Shown: in pieces, positions 7,058 to 15,480 of the stretch
Layout: every line of letters starts with the position of its first letter
Position numbering within the stretch: the first letter of the stretch is position 1
From: JADLEX01 sp964586775
GTDB taxonomy: Bacteria; Lernaellota; Lernaellaia; JACKCT01
Reading direction: 5' to 3'
Assembly (NCBI GenBank): GCA_964586775.1
Contig: CAZPJD010000302.1
Location: 1-51,690, forward strand
Length of the DNA stretch: 51,690 nucleotides
The notes under the pieces: generated by a model
The model's input: the letters and a program-made list of their open reading frames with translations, nothing else
What the model was told of the DNA's origin: nothing
Databases searched by the model: none
Program-made: the position numbers and the translations under genes

Positions 7058-8724
7058 GGCGCAAATCCGTGGAGCACCCAGAAATCCCCTTCGGCGAGAG
7101 GAACCATCGCACCCGCCCGGGCCGAGAGGTCGTCGAGGACCTCCAGCCCGCCCGCGTCGGCGAAGGCGGTTCGCGGGTCGCGATGATAGTCCGCGCCCTT
7201 CGCAACCAGTTCGCGCGCGCCCGGCGCGGCCTCGCCCGCGTTGCGGATGTGCAGCACGAAGGGCGATGCGTCGCGCGACGGCAACGCCTGCGCAGTCTGC
7301 GTGACGAGCAATGTCAGGCGCGCGTCGTGCTTCGCGAGAAACCAGCGCAGGCGCTCGACGCGTTCGATGACGACCGTCTCGTCCACGACGAGCACGAGCG
7401 CGTCGCCCACGGGTTTCGCCGCGCGGATCGCCGCCGCGATGTTCGCCGCGGCATCGTCCTCGGGCCATCGATCGGTGCGCGGCGTGTTCAGCCAAAACGA
7501 GGGCTGCTCCTGAAAGTGATACATCACGAGCGGCGTGCCCTCGATGAGTCGCCCGACGAAGAGGCGATGCCCGGTGAAGGCCGCGCTCGCAATGACGAAC
7601 GCGATCATCGCAACCTCGCGTAAGGCGCGGCGCGGGATCGCCGCGAGTCCGATCGCGCCGAGCGGAATCATCGCGAGCACGGCATAGACGTCGTAGTAGG
7701 GATTCTTTTTCGCGATCGCGACGAGCAGCGTGAAGGGCGCAAGCGACGCGCCCATCCAGAGCCCGATTCCGCGCGGTCGAAACGCGATGGCCGCCGCGAG
7801 ACCCGCGAGCACGAACGCCGTGCCGACCGAACCGAGTTGCTCGTGAAACACGAGCCACGGATACGCCCACACCGCGCCGGGCGTGTGCGGGATCAGCTCG
7901 TCGGGCAAAAACGCGCGCGACGACTCGCCCGCGTAGTAACCCGGCTGGATTCGACCCGAAGCCCAGATCGACGCGGCGACGATCGCGAAACCCGCGAGCA
8001 TTGCGAGCGCACCCAGTGCGGGCCGCGCGACGAGGTCGCGAACCTGGTCGCGATGGCGCGTCGCCAGCGCGTGGGCGATGGACTTTCGTTCACGCGCGAC
8101 GTGCTCGGTCGCGAAGCCGAGCGCGCCGAAGACGATCGTCGCGAGCGCAAGCAGGCCGTTCGACGGTATGAACGCGCCGCGAAGCGTCGCGCCGGCCGCG
8201 AGGCCCGCCGCGGCCATGACCGGCCATCGGCGTCCGCCATCGGACCACGCCAACAGTGCGAGCGTCGCGAAAACGCCCACGGCGTTGAAGAGGTGGTCGT
8301 CGAAGGCGAGCGAGAGTTCGGCCACGAGCGGCGTGAACGCAATCATCGACGCGGCGGCCATCGCGGCGGCGGAGCGACCCGACGGCCAAGTGGCGAGCGC
8401 CGCAAGGGCGACCAGCAGCGCCAGCAAGGCGAGCTGCGCCCGCATGAGCGCGACGTAGTCGCCGCCGAAATGCCGCAGCGCGAACGACGTCCAAGCGAGC
8501 AGCGCTTTGTCGCGTGGCACGACCGCCGAATATTCTCCATAACCGGGCCGGATGAACTCCTGCATGGCGGCGGGCAGCATGGGGTGCGGACGCACCGCGA
8601 AGATCGGCTGCGTGCGCCGATTCCACGCGTCGTAGGTCGCGACGGCGACGACAATCGTCGCGGCAACGACGATCGCGCACACGATTGCCTCACGGCACGG
8701 ACGCTCGCGGGCTTCGTCCGTCAC
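7054..8724 (-). CDS. Array paralogue C: polytopic membrane protein
   Basis: A 556-aa member starting with GTG, fixed by a GTGA overlap with the stop of paralogue D. The first helix (AIVCAIVVAATIVVAVATY) is followed by NRRTQPIFAVRPHPMLPAA. Motifs are SLAFDDHLFN, RGAFIPSNGL (Gly replaces the usual aromatic), YYAGESSRAF and AIAKKNPYYDVYA. The C-terminal domain contains LVVDETVVIERVERLRWFLAKHD and ends in FWVLHGFAP. The Lys codons are AAA AAG, so the A run is short. The substrate is unknown, and it is assigned to the array family only. Confidence 0.8.
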   Translation of the reverse strand: MTDEARERPCREAIVCAIVVAATIVVAVATYDAWNRRTQPIFAVRPHPMLPAAMQEFIRPGYGEYSAVVPRDKALLAWTSFALRHFGGDYVALMRAQLALLALLVALAALATWPSGRSAAAMAAASMIAFTPLVAELSLAFDDHLFNAVGVFATLALLAWSDGGRRWPVMAAAGLAAGATLRGAFIPSNGLLALATIVFGALGFATEHVARERKSIAHALATRHRDQVRDLVARPALGALAMLAGFAIVAASIWASGRIQPGYYAGESSRAFLPDELIPHTPGAVWAYPWLVFHEQLGSVGTAFVLAGLAAAIAFRPRGIGLWMGASLAPFTLLVAIAKKNPYYDVYAVLAMIPLGAIGLAAIPRRALREVAMIAFVIASAAFTGHRLFVGRLIEGTPLVMYHFQEQPSFWLNTPRTDRWPEDDAAANIAAAIRAAKPVGDALVLVVDETVVIERVERLRWFLAKHDARLTLLVTQTAQALPSRDASPFVLHIRNAGEAAPGARELVAKGADYHRDPRTAFADAGGLEVLDDLSARAGAMVPLAEGDFWVLHGFAP

Positions 8725-10397
8725 GGCAAATCTCCGGCGCGGTCGTATGCCACGAGCCGCTCGCCGACGTACACCGGCACATATTCGCGCGCACGCTCGG
8801 CGAGGCGCTGCAAATATCCCATCGTGGGATGCGAGATCGGCGTTTCGGCACCGAACTGCCGGCGCAGCCGGTCCATCGCGTCGCGCACGACATCGGCGAA
8901 CGGACGCGCATCGCCGCGCGACGGCGCGACCTCGGCATAAAACGGCCGCGCGTCCTCCGGCGGATTGCGCCCCGCGAGCGCGAGGATGTGAAGCTGCGCG
9001 TCGGCGTCTTGCATCAGCAGATGATAACGCAGTTGCTCGAAGGGCTCCTGCGTGCCGAGCAGAACAATCAGCACGCGCTCGTCCGGCCCGCGCTGTCGTG
9101 CCAGCGTGTCGAGCATGGCGCGCTCGGGCGCGCGCGCGCCCTCGATGGTGAAGTCGGGCCGCGTGAGCACGTACATCGAGCTTTGCTCGAAGTGACGAAA
9201 GGTCGCCGAGCCCGGCACGTTGGGCTCGGGCGCAAGCATGCGCGTTGCCGACCACGACAACGCGCCGAGCGAGAGCGCGACGGCGAGACCGACGCGCGCC
9301 CAGGTTTTTTCGAGCGTCGCGACGACGAGCGAGATCGCCAAGGGCGCGGCGAGGAGCGCGCACCACGCGTAGTATGCGTTGCGTTTGGGCACGAGCGACA
9401 GCGCGACGATCGGCACGACGATCCAGCCGGTCGCGAGCGCGCGGTCGGCGTGACGCGTGCGCCACATCGCGATGAGCGCGGCGAGCGTCGCGCCCGCGAG
9501 CACGGGGCCGAGCTGAAATCGCGCGGCGAGCAGCGCGTACGCGGGGATTCCGGCGAGCCACGCCGATGCGCCCGCGGCGGCCGACTCGCCCGCCTCCGCG
9601 GAGTAGTAGCCGAGTTGCAGCGGCGGATTGGGCGATCGCCAGAACGCCGCGACAACCAGCGCGACAGCCATCGCGCCAAGACCCGCCATCGCGGCCCACG
9701 CGTCGCGCCGCTTTCGCATTCGCCACCACGCGCGCACGCCGCCGTAGCGATCGACCGCGCCTGCCAGCGCATCGCATCCCGCGGCGCACGCGATCGTCCC
9801 CGCCGCGAGCAGGCCGTTGCTGGGCACGAAGGCCCAGCGCATCGCCAGTCCCGCCAGCACCCCGACCGCGAGCGCGGGCGCGGGTTTCGTCAGCCGGTCC
9901 GACGCGACGATCGCGCAAAGCCCCCACGCCGCGAGCGCCAGCAGCAGCGCGTGCTCGTCCATGCCGAGTGCGGCGGCGATCGGCACCGGTGCCACGAGGC
10001 ATAACACGCCCGTGAGCGCGCCGATGCGCATCCCCGCGCGCATCCAGGCGGCGGCGGCGAGACCGAGCGCCGCGAGCACGTAGAACACCAACTGCGAGCG
10101 CATGATCGACGCGTAGGTGCGGCCGAAATGGTCGATCATCGCGTTGGTGACGACAAACAGCGGCGACTCCCACGGCACCGCGTAGAGCAGATCGGAGTCG
10201 GGCTGCATGTGATGATGCGCCAGCGCGTGGGGCAGCGCGGGGTGCGGGCGCGCCGCGAAAATCGGATTCGTCCACGCGTTCCAGCGATCGATCCACGCGA
10301 GCGCCGCCACCATGGCCAGCGCGAACGCGCCGAGCGCAAGGATCGTCGCGACGTGGGCGCGCCGCGTCGTCGTACGGTCGTTTGCTTCGACCGTCAT
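8721..10397 (-). CDS. Array paralogue D: polytopic membrane protein, divergent motifs
   Basis: A 558-aa member. The first helix is followed by NAWTNPIFAARPHPALPHA and a His-rich stretch (AHHHMQPDSD). The loop motif is GMDEHALL instead of GFDDHLFN, so the acidic pair is kept as Asp-Glu but the Phe and Asn are lost. RWAFVPSNGL is kept, and PKRNAYYAW replaces PKKN, with no poly-A run. The C-terminal domain includes VLLGTQEPFEQLRYHLLMQD and ends VGERLVAYDRAGDLP. These changes suggest altered specificity rather than loss of the gene, because the frame is intact. Its ATG overlaps the stop of paralogue E by 4 nt. Confidence 0.8.
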   Translation of the reverse strand: MTVEANDRTTTRRAHVATILALGAFALAMVAALAWIDRWNAWTNPIFAARPHPALPHALAHHHMQPDSDLLYAVPWESPLFVVTNAMIDHFGRTYASIMRSQLVFYVLAALGLAAAAWMRAGMRIGALTGVLCLVAPVPIAAALGMDEHALLLALAAWGLCAIVASDRLTKPAPALAVGVLAGLAMRWAFVPSNGLLAAGTIACAAGCDALAGAVDRYGGVRAWWRMRKRRDAWAAMAGLGAMAVALVVAAFWRSPNPPLQLGYYSAEAGESAAAGASAWLAGIPAYALLAARFQLGPVLAGATLAALIAMWRTRHADRALATGWIVVPIVALSLVPKRNAYYAWCALLAAPLAISLVVATLEKTWARVGLAVALSLGALSWSATRMLAPEPNVPGSATFRHFEQSSMYVLTRPDFTIEGARAPERAMLDTLARQRGPDERVLIVLLGTQEPFEQLRYHLLMQDADAQLHILALAGRNPPEDARPFYAEVAPSRGDARPFADVVRDAMDRLRRQFGAETPISHPTMGYLQRLAERAREYVPVYVGERLVAYDRAGDLP

Positions 10398-12040
10398 GGA
10401 CCCGCCGATCCGGCCGTCGCGGCCAGGAATTCGGGCACGTCGACGACGTACCGATCCGACGCGTGGATGCGCCGCCACTCCGGAATGTCGCGCGCGAGAC
10501 GCCGCAGGAAGGCGGATCTGCCGCCGTCGCTCGCGCCGCCCGACACCTCCAGCTCGATCGCTTCCGCGGTCTCCAAGAGCGACTCGCCGACCCGGAGATT
10601 CGCTCCCCGCTCCGCTTCGCGCAGCACGGCCACGGGCTCGCGCAGGGGAGGATGCGCGGCGGGAAGCGCCACGTAGAGCCGCCAGCGCGGATCGATGGCG
10701 AGCAGGAAGTAGCGCAGCTCGTCGAACACCGCGACGCTGCCGGGAACGAGGATCGTCGCGGGCGGCGTCACGCCGATCGACGCGAGCGCGTCGGCGATGC
10801 GCCGCGCCTCGGCCTGATCGGGGTGCGCGTCGGAGCGCGGTCGATGGAGCGCGAACGACGTGGGCTCGTGGATGTAGTCCTCGAACCCCGGCGCGGGCCG
10901 CGCCTCGGGTTCGCCGCGCCAAAGACCCCACTGCACCGCCGCGATACCGATGGCGACGAGGGTCGCGGCACCGACGCACCCGCGTGCGCTCCCAATCCGC
11001 GACCACGCGAGACCGCCCAGCACCGGCGCGGCGACGAGCGGCGCGAAGATGTAGTAGGGATTTTTTTTGGGGATCGCGACGAGCAGCACAAGCGGCATTA
11101 GCCACGCGACGGCGAGAGCCAGCGCGCGCGCATCGCGCCGACCTACGGCGCACCACAGCCCCGCGAGCGCGAACGCCGCGACGATCGGCCCGAGGTGGTA
11201 GCGGCCCATCAGATAGGGGTACGCGAGCAGATTTCGCGCGAAGCCCGGCGGCGCATGGCCCGCCTCCGCACCGAGGTACGACGGCGCGAGATACGCGAAC
11301 GATCCCTCGCGACGCGCGAGGATGAAGACCAGCGCCGCCATGACCGCAACGCCGCCGATGATGCGCGCCCACGTCGCGGTCCGTCGCGTGGCGGAAGCGT
11401 TTACCATCTCGTGAGCGAATCGCGCCGCCGCGCACGCGCCGACCACCGACGCCGCGATCAGGCCGCTGCTGGCGACGAACGCGAAACGCAGCGCCGCGCA
11501 GATGGCGAGCCCCGCGCCGACCGCGGGCCAGAGCCGCGCAAAGGGGCGCTCGGCCGCGATGAACAGCAACCCCGTCGCCGCGGCCAGCATGAGCGTCAAA
11601 TGATCGTCGAATCCGATCGCCGCCAAATACACGACCGGCGTCGCGGCGACGAGCGCCGCCGTGGCGACCGCCGCGCGCGGACCGGCGGTACTCCACGAAA
11701 TCGCGGCGAGCACCATCACGAGCAGCGCGAGCAGCACCGGCTGCCCCGCCGCGACGCGCGCGTAGGTGACTTCGCGTCCGGCAAGCGCAAAACTCGCCGC
11801 GAAAAACGACGGGCAAGCCGCGGGAATCGCCGCGAGCAGATCGTCGTCCGCGCCCGGGTGCGCATACATCACGGCCTGCGCCGTGACGGGGTGCGGACGA
11901 TGCGCGAACACCGGCTGCGTACGCGCGTTCCAGATCGCGACCGACGCGCAGCACCACGCCGCGAACACCGCAACGACCAATGCCGCGCCGGCGGATTGCA
12001 GCGTGTTTGCGCGACCGTCCGGTTCTCTCGCGGGATCCAT
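10394..12040 (-). CDS. Array paralogue E: polytopic membrane protein
   Basis: A 548-aa member from the ATG at 12040, which gives the same short N-terminus (about 16 residues before the first helix) as the other members. A GTG at 12097 would overlap the stop of paralogue F by 4 nt and add 19 residues, so the start is uncertain. Motifs are NARTQPVFAHRPHPV, AIGFDDHLTLML (the usual FN is lost), RFAFVASSGL (Ser for Asn) and AIPKKNPYYIFA, with an A8 run (T run at 11061-11068). The C-terminal domain includes ILVPGSVAVFDELRYFLLAID. Confidence 0.78.
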   Translation of the reverse strand: MDPAREPDGRANTLQSAGAALVVAVFAAWCCASVAIWNARTQPVFAHRPHPVTAQAVMYAHPGADDDLLAAIPAACPSFFAASFALAGREVTYARVAAGQPVLLALLVMVLAAISWSTAGPRAAVATAALVAATPVVYLAAIGFDDHLTLMLAAATGLLFIAAERPFARLWPAVGAGLAICAALRFAFVASSGLIAASVVGACAAARFAHEMVNASATRRTATWARIIGGVAVMAALVFILARREGSFAYLAPSYLGAEAGHAPPGFARNLLAYPYLMGRYHLGPIVAAFALAGLWCAVGRRDARALALAVAWLMPLVLLVAIPKKNPYYIFAPLVAAPVLGGLAWSRIGSARGCVGAATLVAIGIAAVQWGLWRGEPEARPAPGFEDYIHEPTSFALHRPRSDAHPDQAEARRIADALASIGVTPPATILVPGSVAVFDELRYFLLAIDPRWRLYVALPAAHPPLREPVAVLREAERGANLRVGESLLETAEAIELEVSGGASDGGRSAFLRRLARDIPEWRRIHASDRYVVDVPEFLAATAGSAGP

Positions 12041-12093
12041 GACGGCATCTTGGGGGCCGTTTCGCGCCGGGCGCAAGGGATCGCGCGCGCCTG

Positions 12094-13782
12094 TCACGGG
12101 ACCACACTCGGGCAGGCGGCGACGCTCGTCGCGCCGACCGACCACAGCGCGTAGCGATCAGTGCGCGCGACTTCGCGCGCCGCGCCGGTTTTCAGCACGC
12201 TCGCCAGATACTGCGCCGCGCCGCTGCGCCCGAAGGGCGATTCACCGCGCGACGCCGCGAGTGCGTAGTCTGTCAATTCATCGATCGGCGGCGAATCCAT
12301 CCCTTCGCGACCAAAGGCGAGCACGAGCGGCGCGGGGTCCTCGAACGGCACGCGGCGCACCTGCCCGATCTCCGCGAACGCGATACGCGGATCTTCGGCG
12401 AGCACGAACCAGTTGAGCGCGTTCATGAAATGCCGCGTCTGCGAACCCGGCGCGACGACCACCAAACGCGGGCAGTCGTCGGGCCGGGCGCGACGGATGT
12501 CATCCGCCAATGCGCGTGCGACCCTCGCCTCGGGCGCCAATCCGACCTGCGGCGCTCCGGGAGAAAAATTCGGCGCTTCCTGAAAATGGCGCGTCCACTC
12601 CCCCGACAGAGGCTCGTGCGCGACAAATCCCGCAAACCACGCGACGCTCAGCCCTCCCGCGCCGAGCACGCACGCGATCGCGGCGAGTGCGCGGATACGA
12701 CGCGGCCACGCGGCGATGCTTGCGGCGATGCCCACCGCGATGACGATCGGCGCCGCGACGAGCGCGGGCAAAACGTAGTACGCATTTTTTTTGGGAATTG
12801 CCGATAGTGCGACGAGCGGTGCGTAAAGCCACGCGAGCAGCGTGAATCGGTGCGTCGCGCCCGATCGAGCGAGCCCGATCGTACCGACCACGAGCGTGAC
12901 GAAGAGGATGGGGCCGAGGTCCGTGTTCCACATCCTCGCGACGTAGAGCGCGAAGCCTCGAACGAGGTCGACCGCGCCTTTCGATGCGACCGGCGCGTTC
13001 CCCGCCTCGCGGGAATAGTATTCGAGCGGAATCTCGCGCACGAATTCGCCGAGCGCGATCCCCGCCGCGAGCGCGGCGGCGAACGCCGACATCGCGACGA
13101 TCCACGGCCGCGCGAGCCGCGCCCGCGTCGCCGTGGACGCCGAGCCGACCCGACCCGCTATCGATGCGTCCACGAAAAGCCCGCCGCACGCGCACGCGAC
13201 GCACCCCAGCGCGAGCACGCCGTTCGACGGTACGAACGCGAACCGCCACACGGCCGCGCCAAGTGCTCCGGCCGCGAGCGCGAAACCCAAGCGTCCGGCG
13301 CTGGTCGCCTCGATGAGCAAAGCGACGATTGCGACGGTCGCGACCATGTTGAAGAGCTGATCGTCGAACGCGAGCGCAGCCAGCAGATTCGCGGGCGTGA
13401 CGGCGCAAAGAGCCGCCGCGAGGCCCGCCGCGAAGGGCCCGGCCATGCGCCCCGCGATCCACGCGCAAACGACTATGAGGATTGCCAGGAGCGCCGTCTG
13501 CGGCGCCATCCGCGCGGCGTAGGTTCCGCCGAACGTGCGCGAGCACCAGGCCGCCGCGCGCATCACGGGGGCGTTTCGCGGCGCGTGCTGCTGCGTGGCG
13601 TAGTCGGGCCACGTCGCGTTTTGCGCGACGAAACCGAGCACCGAATGCGGGCGCGCGGCGAAGACGGGCTGCGTGCGCGCGTTCCACCACGACGTGCCCC
13701 AGATGGCGAGCAGCGCCGACGCGATCGCCACGGCGACCGCCACACGCACGCCGCGCGCGTTTTCAGAAACGTCGACGGACAT
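12094..13782 (-). CDS. Array paralogue F: polytopic membrane protein
   Basis: A 562-aa member. It starts MSVDVSENARG, then the first helix, then NARTQPVFAARPHSVL. Motifs are ALAFDDQLFN (Gln for His), RFAFVPSNGV, YYSREAGNAP and AIPKKNAYY, with an A8 run (T run at 12785-12792). The C-terminal domain contains LVVVAPGSQTRHFMNALNWFVLAEDPR, a Rossmann-like strand-turn start. The first 20 nt overlap the end of paralogue G. An upstream extension of the frame lies inside G and is rejected. Confidence 0.8.
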   Translation of the reverse strand: MSVDVSENARGVRVAVAVAIASALLAIWGTSWWNARTQPVFAARPHSVLGFVAQNATWPDYATQQHAPRNAPVMRAAAWCSRTFGGTYAARMAPQTALLAILIVVCAWIAGRMAGPFAAGLAAALCAVTPANLLAALAFDDQLFNMVATVAIVALLIEATSAGRLGFALAAGALGAAVWRFAFVPSNGVLALGCVACACGGLFVDASIAGRVGSASTATRARLARPWIVAMSAFAAALAAGIALGEFVREIPLEYYSREAGNAPVASKGAVDLVRGFALYVARMWNTDLGPILFVTLVVGTIGLARSGATHRFTLLAWLYAPLVALSAIPKKNAYYVLPALVAAPIVIAVGIAASIAAWPRRIRALAAIACVLGAGGLSVAWFAGFVAHEPLSGEWTRHFQEAPNFSPGAPQVGLAPEARVARALADDIRRARPDDCPRLVVVAPGSQTRHFMNALNWFVLAEDPRIAFAEIGQVRRVPFEDPAPLVLAFGREGMDSPPIDELTDYALAASRGESPFGRSGAAQYLASVLKTGAAREVARTDRYALWSVGATSVAACPSVVP

Positions 13783-15424
13783 GAAAACAACTGTCGCCGG
13801 ATCGGGTGAAGAACGCGAACTCGCCCGCGCGATCGCGCACGGCCACGGCGATGGCGCGATAGTTCGTGGCGCGCGTCTCGTCGAGCGCCTCGATCTCGCT
13901 CGCACGCGGCAAATTCGCCAGCGCGGTCGCGAGATCGCCAAGTTCGCACGGCGTCATGATCGCCGCGATCGAGGCGAGCTCCACGGGTTCCGGCGTCAGC
14001 ATCGGATTTCGCACGGCCACGCGCGGGTCCTCGGCGAGAATCCCGTAACGCAGGCGCTCCATCAGATTCGCCGAGCCGATCGTGAGCAGCACGGGGTGCG
14101 TGATCTCGGGATGCGCGCGGCGCATTTGGCGAACGAGCCCCGGCGCGGGCAGGTGCGTCTCGCGGGCGTCAAAGGTGCCGGGGCCTTGCAGAACATGCGC
14201 GCTCGCCTCCTGAAACACGCCGCCGTAGATCCCCTCGTCGGGACGGGGCGCGTCGGCCAGCAGCGCGCGGCCGATTCCCGCGATGAGCAGCAACACCGCC
14301 GCCGCCCTCGGCCCCCACGACGTGCGCCCAGTTTCGAGTCGCGCGAGACCGTAACCCGCGACGGGAATGGCCGCGACGGCGGCGTCGTAGATGTAGTACG
14401 CGTTTTTTTTCACGACGAGCGAGAGCGCGACGAGCGGCAACGCGAACCACGCCGCCATGACCCAGCGCGATTCGTGTCGGTCGCGAAAGAGTCGCCAAAA
14501 TCCGAGCATCACGGCGAGCGATGCGGCGGGACCGACCAAATGCACCGCGAGGATCGCGCCGTAAGCCGGAATCTGTGTGAACCAGTCGGCGATCGTCGCC
14601 GCCGGACCGTGCTCGATTTCCGAGGTGTAATAGTGGAGATCGACGAAGTTGTAGCGCGTGAAGGCGAACGCGCTCGCGCCGAGTGCGACGAGCCACGCCG
14701 CCGCGCCCCGCCGCGTCGCGATCGCCTCGGGCGTCGCCCAGCGCAGGCGCACGCGCCGCCACGCGTGCACAGGCCGCCACTGGTGCTCGGCCAGCGTGTG
14801 AAGAGCGAATCCCGACGACGCGCAAAGCGCAGTGCCGAGCGCGAGCAGGCCGTTGCTCGGCACGAAGGCGTAGCGGAACACGACGCCGCAGACCGCGCCC
14901 GCAAAGAGCGCGAGCGGCCAACGGCGCAGCCCCCGCGACGCCACGAGCAGCGCTACGGCGAGCGAGGTGATGGCCATGTTGAAAAGGTGGTCGTCGAAGG
15001 CGAGCGCGCCGACGTACGCGAGCGGCAGCGTCGCGGCGACGATGGCACTCCACGCCGCGCCGCCCGGCCCGGCGAGCATCGCGCCGATCCATGCCGTGCT
15101 CGCGGCGAGCAGCGCAAACCACAGGATCTGCCCGCGCATCATCGACGAATAATCGGCGTCCCACGTGCGCATCGCGACATCGGTCGCCGCGAACACCGGC
15201 GAGTCGATGGGCAGTGATCCCCACAGATCGTCGAAACGCAGTTCATGAAAACGCACCAGCGCCTGCGGCAACGGCGGATGAGGGCGCGACGCGAAGATCG
15301 GCGGCGCGTGGCGGTTCCACGCGTCCATCGCGACCGCCGCGCCGCTGATCGCCGCGAACGCGATCGCGACGGCGAGGGCGATGGCGCTCGCGCGGGCCGG
15401 GGTCGATACGGCGCGTTGGGGCAT
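13763..15424 (-). CDS. Array paralogue G: polytopic membrane protein, first gene of array
   Basis: A 553-aa member and the first of the array in the direction of transcription, starting 56 nt after the ftsY stop. The ATG at 15424 gives MPQRAVSTPARA followed by the first helix; an ATG at 15442 is possible. Motifs are NRHAPPIFASRPHPPLPQA, ALAFDDHLFN, RYAFVPSNGL, LHYYTSEIEHGP and SLVVKKNAYYIY, where Val replaces the usual Pro before KK. It has an A8 run (T run at 14403-14410). The C-terminal end (EFAFFTRSGDSCFHVRRRF) resembles the EFAIVHDGPDLVVY end of paralogue A. No promoter or terminator was seen between ftsY and this gene, so cotranscription with ftsY is likely. Confidence 0.8.
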   Translation of the reverse strand: MPQRAVSTPARASAIALAVAIAFAAISGAAVAMDAWNRHAPPIFASRPHPPLPQALVRFHELRFDDLWGSLPIDSPVFAATDVAMRTWDADYSSMMRGQILWFALLAASTAWIGAMLAGPGGAAWSAIVAATLPLAYVGALAFDDHLFNMAITSLAVALLVASRGLRRWPLALFAGAVCGVVFRYAFVPSNGLLALGTALCASSGFALHTLAEHQWRPVHAWRRVRLRWATPEAIATRRGAAAWLVALGASAFAFTRYNFVDLHYYTSEIEHGPAATIADWFTQIPAYGAILAVHLVGPAASLAVMLGFWRLFRDRHESRWVMAAWFALPLVALSLVVKKNAYYIYDAAVAAIPVAGYGLARLETGRTSWGPRAAAVLLLIAGIGRALLADAPRPDEGIYGGVFQEASAHVLQGPGTFDARETHLPAPGLVRQMRRAHPEITHPVLLTIGSANLMERLRYGILAEDPRVAVRNPMLTPEPVELASIAAIMTPCELGDLATALANLPRASEIEALDETRATNYRAIAVAVRDRAGEFAFFTRSGDSCFHVRRRF

Positions 15425-15480
15425 GCCCCGTTTTTCGCACATTCGCCCGGCGATGCAACGCCAGACTGGGTCGGGGCCGA

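Noticed and set aside
12041..12097. Longer form of paralogue E starting at the GTGA overlap
   Set aside because: It would give a 35-residue N-terminus unlike the 12-16 residues of the other members; kept as an alternative only.
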